From contig CADBTR010000061.1 in assembly GCA_902797675.1 (NCBI GenBank), positions 1 through 34,561 on the forward strand: a stretch of DNA of 34,561 nt, given 5' to 3'. Numbering within the stretch: the stretch's first letter is position 1; every line of letters begins with the position of its first letter. The translations under genes were made by a program, and so were the position numbers. The notes beneath the pieces are model-generated. The model was not told where the DNA came from and ran no database searches. It saw only the letters and a program-made list of their open reading frames with translations. Positions 9,404-17,640 of this stretch are shown piece after piece. Source of the DNA: an uncultured Lachnospiraceae bacterium (GTDB lineage: Bacteria > Bacillota > Clostridia > Lachnospirales > Lachnospiraceae).

Positions 9404-9973
9404 ATGAAAAATGAAAAGAATACGGTGGACGGATATTACTTTGAAGATGAAGAAATGTATAAGGCGGCCTGCAATGAGCTTGAGGGTGTGGAATATCTGA
9501 AAAAACGGACGAATTATTCTGATCCGGAGAGCGTAAGGAATGTCTATCGCACAGTGATCGATAAGAAATTATTTAAAACGCCCATCGGATATGAGTTTCT
9601 CCGGGAATTGCAGAATTTTCTGTTTAACAGTGAAAAGATTCCCGTAGAAGAGGTGGAGGCGATTCCTGTGGTGACACCGTTATCCGCAGGAAAGAAAAAA
9701 AGTTTTGATATGCCGAAATTTAAGAAAAAGGTGGATATTTCTTCGCCATATCGGACACGTTTTGTAAATCTGCTGATCTGGAATATCGTGATGGTGATCC
9801 TTTTGATCCTGTTTATGGTTGTTTCAAACAATAGTAAGAATCTGAATATTATGAATTACGAACGGCGGATCAAGGCGGAATATACGGAGAAAGAAGATTC
9901 CCTTGCAAAATGGGAATCCCGGTTGAATGAGTGGGAACAGCAGTTGGAGAGCCGGACAGGCGAACAGAAGTAG
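9404..9973 (+). CDS. Unknown single-pass membrane protein with C-terminal coiled coil
   Basis: A 189-residue protein of unknown function. The ATG at 9404 is preferred because GGAG at 9392-9395 is spaced 8 nt from it; an upstream ATG at 9374 would overlap the previous gene by 14 nt. The N-terminal 110 residues are soluble and charged. A lysine-rich stretch (KKKSFDMPKFKKK) precedes one transmembrane helix at about residues 122-142 (LLIWNIVMVILLILFMVVS). The C-terminus (NYERRIKAEYTEKEDSLAKW...) is a short heptad-like helix outside the membrane. With the lysines inside, the N-terminus is cytoplasmic. It ends 15 nt before the response regulator, so it is probably an accessory of that system. Confidence 0.7.
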   Translation: MKNEKNTVDGYYFEDEEMYKAACNELEGVEYLKKRTNYSDPESVRNVYRTVIDKKLFKTPIGYEFLRELQNFLFNSEKIPVEEVEAIPVVTPLSAGKKKSFDMPKFKKKVDISSPYRTRFVNLLIWNIVMVILLILFMVVSNNSKNLNIMNYERRIKAEYTEKEDSLAKWESRLNEWEQQLESRTGEQK

Positions 9974-9988
9974 GATAAGGTGAAGAAT

Positions 9989-10669
9989 ATGGCAGAGTTG
10001 AAAATTCTTGTGGTGGATGATGAAGCGCGGATGCGCAAGTTGGTGCGGGATTTTCTGGTGAAGCAGTCTTATCAGGTGATCGAGGCGGCTGACGGAGATG
10101 AGGCGATGGAAAAGTTTTTTGCGGATAAGGATATCGCGCTTGTCATTCTCGATGTGATGATGCCGAAGATGGACGGATGGCAGGTATGCAGGGAAATCCG
10201 CAAGTATTCCAAGGTTCCGATTATTATGCTGACGGCAAAGTCGGCTGAGGAAGATGAGTTAAACAGCTTCGAGAGAGGCGCGGATGAATTTATCACAAAA
10301 CCTTTCAGTCCCAAGATCCTTGTGGCCCGAGTGGATGCAATTCTTCGCAGGACGGTAAAGGGAGACGAGTCCGGTATGATGAAAGCCGGAATCATTGAAT
10401 TGAATAAAACAGCCCATACGGTGAAGGTGGGTGACCGCGAGATCGAACTGAGCTTTAAAGAGTTTGAACTTCTTGTTTATTTTATGGAAAATGAGGGGAT
10501 CGCGCTGTCCAGAGAGCAGATTTTGAATCATGTCTGGAATTATGATTATTTCGGTGATGCGAGAACCATTGATACGCATGTGAAGAAATTACGGGCAAAA
10601 CTTACAAAAGAAGCGGATTATATCAAGACCATCTGGGGGATGGGCTATAAATTTGAAGTTGAGCAGTGA
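9989..10669 (+). CDS. OmpR/PhoB-family response regulator
   Basis: A 226-residue response regulator. Receiver domain, residues 1-120: acidic pair VVDDEARM, phosphoacceptor Asp55 in ILDVMMPKMDGW, conserved threonine in IIMLTAKS, and lysine in FITKPFSP. Winged-helix DNA-binding domain, about 130-226: VKVGDREIELSFKEFELL, ILNHVWNYDYFGDARTIDTHVKKLRAKL and IKTIWGMGYKFE. The ATG at 9989 is preferred because AGGATAAGG ends 8 nt upstream; a GTG at 9980 overlaps that RBS. The stop overlaps the kinase GTG start, so the pair is translationally coupled. The targets are unknown; the local lipoprotein-cheV genes are candidates. Confidence 0.95.
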   Translation: MAELKILVVDDEARMRKLVRDFLVKQSYQVIEAADGDEAMEKFFADKDIALVILDVMMPKMDGWQVCREIRKYSKVPIIMLTAKSAEEDELNSFERGADEFITKPFSPKILVARVDAILRRTVKGDESGMMKAGIIELNKTAHTVKVGDREIELSFKEFELLVYFMENEGIALSREQILNHVWNYDYFGDARTIDTHVKKLRAKLTKEADYIKTIWGMGYKFEVEQ

Positions 10670-12189
10670 AAGATATGAAGGTAAGTATATTTCGTTCGAT
10701 CAGGACCAGACTTGTTGTGCTGCTGGTTGGTTTTATCACGCTGGCAGTGCTCTCCGGCTGGTTTATTAACCGGACTTTTCTGGAAGAATATTATATAAAA
10801 GAAAAAACAGATGTCCTGATTGCAGGATATAAAGATATGAATAAGGTGTTTCAGTCGGGAGATGCTCTGACAAAAGAACAGCTTAAGAATCTGGCTTTGG
10901 ATATGGAAGCGGACGGGATCTCAGGGCTTATGGTAGACTCGGAGTTTCACATCCTGTTCAGTTCCGGTTTCGGAATGACGCCGGATCTTTTGCTGTTCCG
11001 GCTGAAAGACCTTCTTTTTGATGATAAGACAGACGGAGAAGTCATCAAAAAGTGCAAAGAATACACGATTCAGCGCATGCACGATAAGGAAAGCGGGAAA
11101 GATTATCTGGAGATCTGCGGACATACCTCGGATCAGAAAAATTTTTTTGTGATGCGTACATCTCTTGAGAGTATTGCTGATGCGGTGGAGATTGCGAACC
11201 ATTTTTATCTGCAGGTATCTTTGATGATCATTCTGGTTGCCGCATTGATCATGCTGATTGTCTCAATACGGTTTACCAGACCGGTTATGGAATTGTCAAA
11301 ATTGTCCAGAAAGATGACCAATCTTGACTTTTCAGCAAAATATCAGTCATCCGGAAGTGATGAGATTGCAGTTTTGGGACAAAATATGAATCAGCTCTCC
11401 GAGACTCTTGAGGAGACGATTTCGGAATTAAAGAGCGCGAATGTGAAGCTGGAAGCGGATATTCGCAAAAAAACGGAGATCGACGAGATGAGAAAAGATT
11501 TTCTCTCCAATGTCTCTCATGAATTGAAAACACCGCTGGCATTGATCCAGGGATATGCAGAGGGGTTAAAAGAAGCGGTAAATGATGATCCGGAGAGCAG
11601 GGATTTTTATTGTGATGTGATTATAGATGAAGCGGATAAAATGAATAAAATGGTTCAGAAACTTCTCACCCTGAATCAGATTGAGTTTGGCAATCAGGGG
11701 GCGGAAATGGAGCGCTTTGATGTGATTGAAGTCATAGATCAGGTTTTGAATAAATCCAATCTTTTGCTGGAGGAGGCCGGTGCCGCTGTTTATTTTGACA
11801 ATCAGGAAAAGATCTATGTCTGGGCAGATGAGTTTCAGACAGAGCAGGTGATCACCAATTATGTCAGCAACGGGATTCATTATCTGGCAGGGGAGAAGAA
11901 ACTGGTAATCACACCGGAGGATCGGGGAACGCTTGTCCGCATCAATGTATATAATTCCGGAAATCCTATTCCCGAGGAGGAACTTGATAAGATCTGGATC
12001 AAATTCTATAAGGTAGATAAGGCCAGAACAAGGGAATACGGGGGGAATGGCATCGGTTTGTCTATCGTGCGGGCAATCATGGATTCCATGAATATGCAAT
12101 GCGGTGTGGAAAATCAGGAAGGCGGAGTAAATTTTTGGTTTGAACTTGAAAAAGACAAAATTCATGTTGAAGTATTTGTGAAAAAATGA
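10666..12189 (+). CDS. Sensor histidine kinase
   Basis: A 507-residue membrane histidine kinase paired with the preceding regulator. Transmembrane helices lie at about residues 12-30 and 177-200 and bracket an extracytoplasmic sensor domain of about 145 residues. A HAMP linker (FTRPVMELSKLSRKMTNLDF) and a coiled segment follow. The dimerisation helix carries the phosphoacceptor His285 in NVSHELKTPLALIQGYAEG. The ATPase domain shows the N-box region (NYVSNGIHY, slightly divergent: the usual N-A is S-N) and the G box YGGNGIGLSIVRAI. The start may be GTG 10666 (GTGA overlap) or ATG 10675. The stimulus is unknown. Overall the architecture is like the cell-envelope-sensing kinases of Firmicutes. 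Confidence 0.93.
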   Translation: MKDMKVSIFRSIRTRLVVLLVGFITLAVLSGWFINRTFLEEYYIKEKTDVLIAGYKDMNKVFQSGDALTKEQLKNLALDMEADGISGLMVDSEFHILFSSGFGMTPDLLLFRLKDLLFDDKTDGEVIKKCKEYTIQRMHDKESGKDYLEICGHTSDQKNFFVMRTSLESIADAVEIANHFYLQVSLMIILVAALIMLIVSIRFTRPVMELSKLSRKMTNLDFSAKYQSSGSDEIAVLGQNMNQLSETLEETISELKSANVKLEADIRKKTEIDEMRKDFLSNVSHELKTPLALIQGYAEGLKEAVNDDPESRDFYCDVIIDEADKMNKMVQKLLTLNQIEFGNQGAEMERFDVIEVIDQVLNKSNLLLEEAGAAVYFDNQEKIYVWADEFQTEQVITNYVSNGIHYLAGEKKLVITPEDRGTLVRINVYNSGNPIPEEELDKIWIKFYKVDKARTREYGGNGIGLSIVRAIMDSMNMQCGVENQEGGVNFWFELEKDKIHVEVFVKK

Positions 12190-12195
12190 TAAAAT
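12167..12195 (+). promoter_or_regulatory. Candidate extended -10 promoter for the lipoprotein-cheV genes
   Basis: TTGAAG (12167-12172), 17-nt spacer, TAAAAT (12190-12195), with TG at 12187-12188 giving an extended -10. It overlaps the last codons of the kinase gene and would start transcription near 12202, 19 nt before the lipoprotein ATG. This allows the downstream genes to be expressed apart from the two-component genes. Confidence 0.5.
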
Positions 12196-12220
12196 AGAGA
12201 CAAAAGTTGAGGTGTAATTT

Positions 12221-12949
12221 ATGAAAAGTATGAAAAAGCGGTGTTTTTGCCTTTGTTTATCCCTTATGACGGCGTTTTTGCTGTCAGGGTGTTCTCTTGT
12301 GAAGAAATTCTCCCTGACGACGGAGGAAGAGGCGCTTTGCGTTCAATATGCCGCAAATACAGTATTAAAGCATGATAAGAATTACATAGACAGAATGCGT
12401 TATGTGGAGATCGAGACGGAACCGGAGACGGAACCTCCTACGGAGTGGATCACGGAGCCTGTGACCCAGAGTCCGGCACAGCCGGATGGCAGTACTTCTC
12501 CAGCAGGAGGAACGACGGCGGTTACTTACCAGACTATGGATCAGATCTTTCAGATTCCGGGAATTCAGATCACGCCGGCGGGCTATGAGGTGACCGGAAG
12601 TTATCCGTCCGACGGACAGCAGCTTGGAATGAGTATGGTGGCGATCAGCGGAAGTAAACTTCTGGTAATGAAATTTCAGGTCACAAATGTTTCGGGTGCT
12701 GACATACCGTTGGATCTTATGAATTCCGGAGCAGCCTATAAGGGTGTGCTGAACGGAACAGTCAAGATGAATGTACAGGTGACGGCGCTTCTGGATGCTT
12801 TCAATACATTCAACGGTGTACTTAATGCGGGAGAGAGCAGGCAGCTTGTGCTTGTATTCCAGGCAGATGAGAATGATACGGCTAATATTAGTTCGGTGGA
12901 ACTAAATGTTACATATAACAACTTACAGGGAACTGTAGTAATCAATTAA
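12221..12949 (+). CDS. Lipoprotein with Thr/Pro/Glu-rich linker and Ig-like C-terminal domain
   Basis: A 242-residue predicted lipoprotein. The signal peptide MKSMKKRCFCLCLSLMTAF ends in the lipobox LLSGC, so Cys24 should be lipidated on the outer membrane face. A low-complexity linker rich in Glu, Thr and Pro (ETEPETEPPTEWITEP...) occupies about residues 65-100. The C-terminal 120 residues (LLVMKFQVTNVSG...ELNVTYNNLQGTVVIN) look like a beta-sandwich of the DUF4352/DUF5067 kind; that assignment is from pattern only. GAGGTG is 7 nt before the ATG. It follows the kinase by 31 nt and precedes cheV by 13 nt, so a sensory or envelope role is inferred. Confidence 0.8.
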   Translation: MKSMKKRCFCLCLSLMTAFLLSGCSLVKKFSLTTEEEALCVQYAANTVLKHDKNYIDRMRYVEIETEPETEPPTEWITEPVTQSPAQPDGSTSPAGGTTAVTYQTMDQIFQIPGIQITPAGYEVTGSYPSDGQQLGMSMVAISGSKLLVMKFQVTNVSGADIPLDLMNSGAAYKGVLNGTVKMNVQVTALLDAFNTFNGVLNAGESRQLVLVFQADENDTANISSVELNVTYNNLQGTVVIN

Positions 12950-12962
12950 GGAGGCTGAATAT

Positions 12963-13892
12963 ATGGAAACAAACATTTTACTGGAGAACGGAACGAACGA
13001 ACTGGAAGTGCTGGAATTTACCATAGGGAAGAACCACTATGGGATTAATGTGGCAAAGGTAAGCGAGATCATCAGCTATAAGGAAGTAACGCCTGTGCCG
13101 AACACACATCCGAGCATTGAGGGATTGTTCATGCCGAGAGACACGATTATTACGGTTATCAGTCTTGCAAAGCAGTTGGGTATCCAGACTGAGGAAAATG
13201 CAACCACGGATATGATGATCATCACAAATTTCAACAAGCTGGATATCGCCTTTCATGTAAGTGCCGTACTGGGAATTCACAGAGTGTCATGGGCGGATAT
13301 CATTAAGCCGGAGGCAACTTTGAATACCACGGAAAACAGTGTGGCTACCGGTATTATTAAGATTGACGGCAAACTGATCATTATCCTGGATTTTGAGAAG
13401 ATCGTTACGGATATCAGTCCGGAGACAGGATTAAAGGTATCTGATATTGAACTGTTGGGAGAGAGAAGCAGAAGCGATGAGCCGATTCTTATGGCAGAGG
13501 ATTCTCCATTGCTTAGCCAGCTGATCAAAGATTCGCTGCACAAAGCCGGCTATACCAATATCATTGCCACGACAAACGGCGGCGAGGCATGGGAGAAGCT
13601 GGAGGAGTTTGAACGGGAAGGAGATCCGTTATCGAAAGTCAGCTGTATCATTACGGATATCGAGATGCCTGTGATGGACGGACACAGACTTACTAAACTT
13701 GTAAAGTCGGATGATGCCTTAAAAGATATCCCGATCGTAATTTTCTCGTCTCTTGTCAATAATGAGATGAGAGCAAAGGGGGAGGCACTGGGCGCCGATT
13801 ATCAGCTTTCCAAACCGGAGATCGGAAGTCTGGTAGAGGTGATAGATAAATTATTACAGGATCACGCTAAGAATCAGGAGCATCATGAATAA
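12963..13892 (+). CDS. cheV: CheV-type chemotaxis coupling protein (CheW + receiver)
   Basis: A 309-residue CheV-like protein. An N-terminal CheW domain (about residues 12-155: VLEFTIGKNHYGINVAKVSEII, PNTHPSIEGLFMPRDTII) couples chemoreceptors to CheA. It is followed by a receiver domain (about 167-300) with acidic pair MAEDSPL, phosphoacceptor Asp232 in CIITDIEMPVMDG, Ser/Thr in VIFSSL and lysine in YQLSKPEIG. CheV proteins adapt or bias receptor-kinase signalling. AAGGAGG precedes the ATG. No cheA, cheY, receptor or flagellar gene is in the window, so its partner is encoded elsewhere. Alternatively it serves a receptor array with a non-motility output. Confidence 0.93.
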   Translation: METNILLENGTNELEVLEFTIGKNHYGINVAKVSEIISYKEVTPVPNTHPSIEGLFMPRDTIITVISLAKQLGIQTEENATTDMMIITNFNKLDIAFHVSAVLGIHRVSWADIIKPEATLNTTENSVATGIIKIDGKLIIILDFEKIVTDISPETGLKVSDIELLGERSRSDEPILMAEDSPLLSQLIKDSLHKAGYTNIIATTNGGEAWEKLEEFEREGDPLSKVSCIITDIEMPVMDGHRLTKLVKSDDALKDIPIVIFSSLVNNEMRAKGEALGADYQLSKPEIGSLVEVIDKLLQDHAKNQEHHE

Positions 13893-13952
13893 AAGCTCTG
13901 AATTGATACGATTTTATTTAAAGAAATAGATGGAAAAACAGGGAGGCACAGT

Positions 13953-15476
13953 ATGTCAAAACAGACACAGACATCCGATGAGGATTATCTTGATCAATTA
14001 TTAAATTCTGTTATGGATTCTTCCGAAAGTAACAGAAGCAGTGATATTTTCGATGATGTGCTTTCGGAAAATACACCCTCCCTTGATGAAGATTTTTTCA
14101 ATGATATTGAGAAAGGCTGGATTCGGGAGGATGAAAAGCGCAGGAGCATGACTCCGGAATATCAAGCCCAGGAAAGTCTTTTAAAGAATATGAGAAAAGA
14201 AAAGCCTGAGATCAAAACTCAGGCTTTTGACAGTGATTCAGAGAATGAAGAAGAAGTTGCAGAGTCTGCCGGCACCGGGGAATCGAAGGAGCCGGCAGAT
14301 GATATGCAGGGATTGTATGACATTCTGGGAGTAAATGAAGATTCTCTGGATGAGATTGAGGAATTGGAAAAATCGGGAAAAAAGAAAAAGAAGCAGAAGG
14401 CGAAGAAAGAAAAGTCAAAGAAATCGAAAAAGGGCGGACTTTTTGGCAGGAAGAAAAAGTCAGCGGACGGGGGAGCTGTTGACGCTGCACTGAATCTGAT
14501 GGAACAGTCCGTGAACTCCGGTGAGGACTCTGAAACTTCTGATGCGGGGGCAGACAGAGAGGAAGAGGAATCTTTTGAGAATCCGCTTATCCCGGAGGGA
14601 TTTGCTGATGATGGATCGGAAAATACGGATGCAGTTCAGGATCATGCCGAAGGAACGGAGGATGCCTTTGATGGATTGGGGCTTGATCAGTTGATGGATC
14701 AGATGGGACAGATGGATTCGGATGCAGATCAGGAACCGGAGAAAAATCCAACCCCGGACAGGAATCAGAATATGGACGATCCTCTGGATATGGATGGCAT
14801 GGAGGAGGAAGACGATCCAAAAGATAAGAAAAAGAAAGAAAAAAAGAAAAAAGAGAAAAAACCGAAAAAAGAAAAGAAGAAAAAGGAAAAGAAACCAAAG
14901 CCGCCGAAACCGCCGAGAGAGCCGGACGAAATTCTGGCGATCCCGTTGCCGTTTTTGTTTTTTATGCTGTCTTTGGGAATATTAATTGTTTTGGCAGCCA
15001 AGTTTGGAGGAACGTATACAGTATATCAGCGCAATGTCAGCGCAGCAACGAATGATTATGTCAGCCAGCGGTACGCCGATGCCTACGATAAATTACTTGA
15101 TCTGGACATCAAAAAAGACGATGAATATTTTTATGGTCAGGTGCAGACTGTCATGTATGTCTATGGAAATTATCAGGCGTATGAGCAGTTGCTTTCTCTT
15201 AAATATTACGAGGATGCGCTTGATTCCCTGTTAAACGGTGTGCGGATGTTTGATAAATATAAGGATATCGGCAGAGAGAAATATAATTGCTTTGAGGATA
15301 TGAATCAGGTTATGGATTGGATCATAAAGGCTCTGAATGATATCTATGGGATCAATGAGAGCCAGGCGAGAGAGATCAACCTTTTAGGCAGAGGCAGGGA
15401 TTATTCATATAAGGTTGCCGAGCTTGCGCTTGCGGCAAAGGAAAGGAATACAGAAACTGATGATAGCGATCATTGA
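13953..15476 (+). CDS. Unknown polyampholytic single-pass membrane protein
   Basis: A 507-residue protein I do not recognise. Residues 1-325 are predicted disordered and cytoplasmic: an acidic N-terminus, a first lysine cluster at about 140-170 (KKKKKQKAKKEKSKK...), a long acidic Asp/Glu/Gln/Met-rich segment at about 190-290, and a second lysine cluster at about 291-318 followed by PKPPKPP. One transmembrane helix lies at about 331-353 (LPFLFFMLSLGILIVLAA). The outer domain of about 150 residues is helical and rich in Tyr and Asp, possibly TPR-like. GGGAGGCACAGT precedes the ATG. The last 17 nt overlap hisH. It directly follows cheV, so a link to signalling is plausible but unproven. Confidence 0.8.
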   Translation: MSKQTQTSDEDYLDQLLNSVMDSSESNRSSDIFDDVLSENTPSLDEDFFNDIEKGWIREDEKRRSMTPEYQAQESLLKNMRKEKPEIKTQAFDSDSENEEEVAESAGTGESKEPADDMQGLYDILGVNEDSLDEIEELEKSGKKKKKQKAKKEKSKKSKKGGLFGRKKKSADGGAVDAALNLMEQSVNSGEDSETSDAGADREEEESFENPLIPEGFADDGSENTDAVQDHAEGTEDAFDGLGLDQLMDQMGQMDSDADQEPEKNPTPDRNQNMDDPLDMDGMEEEDDPKDKKKKEKKKKEKKPKKEKKKKEKKPKPPKPPREPDEILAIPLPFLFFMLSLGILIVLAAKFGGTYTVYQRNVSAATNDYVSQRYADAYDKLLDLDIKKDDEYFYGQVQTVMYVYGNYQAYEQLLSLKYYEDALDSLLNGVRMFDKYKDIGREKYNCFEDMNQVMDWIIKALNDIYGINESQAREINLLGRGRDYSYKVAELALAAKERNTETDDSDH

Positions 15477-16065
15477 TTACGATGCAGGAAATTTAAAAAG
15501 TGTGGAGAAAGCCTTTGAATATCTTGGGGAAAAGACGGTTATTTCAAGGGATGAGAAGGAAATACTGGCTGCGGACAAAGTAGTGTTGCCGGGAGTCGGA
15601 AGTTTTGGAGATGCGATGGAAAAGTTGCACCGGTTTCATCTGACTGATACGATCTTTGAGGTTACGGAACGCAAAAAACCGTTGCTTGGGATATGTCTCG
15701 GTCTTCAACTTTTGTTTGAACGCAGCGAGGAAAGTCCGGGAGTGGAAGGTCTTGGAATCTTACAGGGTGAGATTATAAAGATTCCGCCGAAAGAGGGATT
15801 AAAGATCCCGAATATTGCATGGAATTCGCTTGATTTACGAAATGATGGAAGACTGTTTCAAGGGATTCCCGATCACTCTTTCGTATATTTTGTTCATTCC
15901 TATTATCTGAGAGCAAGCGAGGAGGCTATTGTTCGCGCGACCATTGATTACAGTACGTTAATACATGCGTCTGTAGAGAAAGATCAGATCTTTGCCTGTC
16001 AGTTTCATCCGGAAAAAAGCGGTGAAGTGGGATTGAAGATTTTGAAAAATTTTGCATCACTTTAG
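15460..16065 (+). CDS. hisH: Imidazole glycerol phosphate synthase, glutamine amidotransferase subunit
   Basis: A 201-residue class I glutamine amidotransferase. It starts MIAIIDYDAGNLKSVEKAF, the conserved HisH N-terminus, so the ATG at 15460 is chosen rather than the longer in-frame start at 15415. The nucleophilic cysteine is in GICLGLQLLFE, and the His/Glu dyad in CQFHPEKSG near the C-terminus. It supplies ammonia to HisF through the HisF barrel, giving IGP and AICAR in histidine synthesis. It overlaps the preceding gene by 17 nt and is followed 18 nt later by hisF. Other his genes are absent here, so this is a split histidine locus. Confidence 0.97.
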   Translation: MIAIIDYDAGNLKSVEKAFEYLGEKTVISRDEKEILAADKVVLPGVGSFGDAMEKLHRFHLTDTIFEVTERKKPLLGICLGLQLLFERSEESPGVEGLGILQGEIIKIPPKEGLKIPNIAWNSLDLRNDGRLFQGIPDHSFVYFVHSYYLRASEEAIVRATIDYSTLIHASVEKDQIFACQFHPEKSGEVGLKILKNFASL

Positions 16066-16083
16066 AAGGTTCGGAGGTTTATC

Positions 16084-16851
16084 ATGTTTACAAAAAGAAT
16101 CATCCCATGTCTGGATGTGAATAATAACCGGGTAGTAAAAGGCGTTAATTTCGTGAATCTGAAAGACGCCGGTGATCCGGTGGAGGTCGCAAAGGCTTAT
16201 GATAAGGCGGGAGCGGATGAGCTGGTATTCCTCGATATTACAGCTTCCAGTGACGCCAGAAAAACGGTTGTGGATATGGTGCGGCGCGTTGCGGAACAGG
16301 TATTTATCCCGTTTACCGTAGGCGGAGGAATACGTACGGTCGATGATTTTAAGGAGATCTTAAGAGAGGGTGCCGATAAAGTCTCCGTAAATTCGGCGGC
16401 TATCGATCATCCGGAACTTGTGGCACAGGCTGCCGATAAGTTCGGAAGCCAGTGTGTGGTTGTTGCCATTGACGCCAAGCGCAGAGCGGATGGCGGATGG
16501 AATATCTATAAACATGGCGGCAGGATTGATACCGGCATTGACGCGGTGGAATGGGCAAGAAAGGTAAATCGTTTAGGAGCCGGTGAAATACTTCTTACCA
16601 GTATGGACTGCGATGGTACAAAGGCCGGATATGATATCGAGCTTACAAAAACCATTGCTGAGAATGTTTCAATTCCGGTGATCGCTTCCGGCGGCGCAGG
16701 AACAAAGGAACACTTTTACGATGCCCTCACAGAGGGAAAAGCCGATGCCGCATTGGCGGCGTCATTGTTTCATTATAAGGAATTGGAGATTTTGGATTTA
16801 AAGCACTATTTGAGTGATAAAGGGGTGTCCGTCCGGTTATGGCAGCAATAG
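16084..16851 (+). CDS. hisF: Imidazole glycerol phosphate synthase, cyclase subunit
   Basis: A 255-residue (beta/alpha)8 barrel with both catalytic aspartates: Asp11 in [16 protein letters not shown] and Asp130 in VVAIDAKRR. Other family blocks are [35 protein letters not shown] and VIASGGAG. It closes the imidazole ring using ammonia from HisH. The usual length is 250-255 residues. GGAGGTTTATC precedes the ATG. The final 13 nt overlap the ung start, which implies co-expression. Confidence 0.97.
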   Translation: MFTKRIIPCLDVNNNRVVKGVNFVNLKDAGDPVEVAKAYDKAGADELVFLDITASSDARKTVVDMVRRVAEQVFIPFTVGGGIRTVDDFKEILREGADKVSVNSAAIDHPELVAQAADKFGSQCVVVAIDAKRRADGGWNIYKHGGRIDTGIDAVEWARKVNRLGAGEILLTSMDCDGTKAGYDIELTKTIAENVSIPVIASGGAGTKEHFYDALTEGKADAALAASLFHYKELEILDLKHYLSDKGVSVRLWQQ

Positions 16852-17513
16852 CAAATGATTGGTTACCTGCATTGCAGGGAGAATTTAAAAAAGGGTATTA
16901 TAAGAAACTTTATCAGAAAGTGAAGGAAGAATATAATACCTGTACGGTATTTCCTCCTGCTGATGATATATTTCAGGCATTTCATCTGACGCCGCTTTCC
17001 GAGGTGAAGGTGGTGATCATCGGACAGGATCCTTACCATAACTTCAATCAGGCTCACGGTCTGTGTTTTTCGGTAAAACCGGATGTGGAGATCCCACCGT
17101 CGCTTATGAATATTTATAAGGAATTGCAATCAGATCTGGGGTGTTATATTCCCAATAACGGTTATCTGGAATCCTGGGCAAAACAGGGGGTGCTGATGTT
17201 GAACGCAGTTCTTACGGTGCGCGCCCATCAGCCGGCTTCTCATCAGGGAATCGGATGGGAGACATTTACGGATGCGGTAATCGCAGCCGTGAATCGGCAG
17301 GATCGTCCGATTGTCTATATGCTCTGGGGGAGACCTGCGCAAAATAAGGCGGCCGCTGTGGATAATCCGAAGCATCTGCTGTTAAAAGCGCCTCATCCAA
17401 GTCCCTTGTCCGCATATCGGGGCTTTTTCGGTTGCAAACATTTCAGCAAAGCGAATGCATATTTAGAAGAAAACGGGATACTGCCTGTGGACTGGCAGAT
17501 TCCGAATAGATAG
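16839..17513 (+). CDS. ung: Uracil-DNA glycosylase
   Basis: A 224-residue family 1 uracil-DNA glycosylase, which removes uracil from DNA to start base excision repair. The water-activating loop is GQDPYHN with Asp64, and the DNA-intercalation loop is [13 protein letters not shown] with His186. [20 protein letters not shown] and [11 protein letters not shown] are also conserved. Length is normal and all key residues are present. It overlaps hisF by 13 nt, with no obvious functional connection. No terminator is evident in the 127 nt before the next gene. Confidence 0.97.
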   Translation: MAAIANDWLPALQGEFKKGYYKKLYQKVKEEYNTCTVFPPADDIFQAFHLTPLSEVKVVIIGQDPYHNFNQAHGLCFSVKPDVEIPPSLMNIYKELQSDLGCYIPNNGYLESWAKQGVLMLNAVLTVRAHQPASHQGIGWETFTDAVIAAVNRQDRPIVYMLWGRPAQNKAAAVDNPKHLLLKAPHPSPLSAYRGFFGCKHFSKANAYLEENGILPVDWQIPNR

Positions 17514-17551
17514 AAATCTTACTTTTTTACACCAATTCAATCTTTTTTGTG

Positions 17552-17580
17552 TTTTTGACCTTGTACAGTTGTGCTATAAT
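17552..17580 (+). promoter_or_regulatory. Extended -10 promoter of the beta-L-arabinofuranosidase gene
   Basis: TGCTATAAT (17572-17580) is a perfect extended -10. The -35 is weak: TTTTTG at 17552-17557 has a 17-nt spacer, while the better-looking TTGACC at 17555 is only 14 nt away. A strong -10 with a poor -35 is typical of regulated promoters. Transcription should start near 17587. Confidence 0.65.
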
Positions 17581-17609
17581 CTACCCTATGAGAGGTAGAA
17601 TTATAGCAC
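17571..17609. promoter_or_regulatory. Long palindrome over the -10 and start site: candidate operator
   Basis: GTGCTATAATCTACC (17571-17585) and GGTAGAATTATAGCAC (17594-17609) are complementary with a single unpaired base, separated by 8 nt. The left arm contains the -10, and transcription would start inside the spacer, so only the right arm enters the mRNA. The symmetry therefore acts on DNA, as expected of a dimeric repressor site. Confidence 0.6.
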
Positions 17610-17640
17610 ATTTTACTAATAAAAAAAAGGAGAGACGCAT

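Noticed and set aside
14821..14900. DNA tandem repeat in the lysine-rich block
   Set aside because: The AAG/AAA/GAA codons are irregular and no unit length repeats cleanly; it is coding low complexity.
15415..15459. Longer hisH start at 15415
   Set aside because: The extra residues are unlike HisH, overlap the upstream gene further, and the conserved family N-terminus begins at the ATG at 15460.
17594..17609. Divergent promoter from the mirrored -10 in the palindrome
   Set aside because: The sequence to its right has no plausible -35 on the - strand and there is no gene to serve, since ung reads in the + direction.
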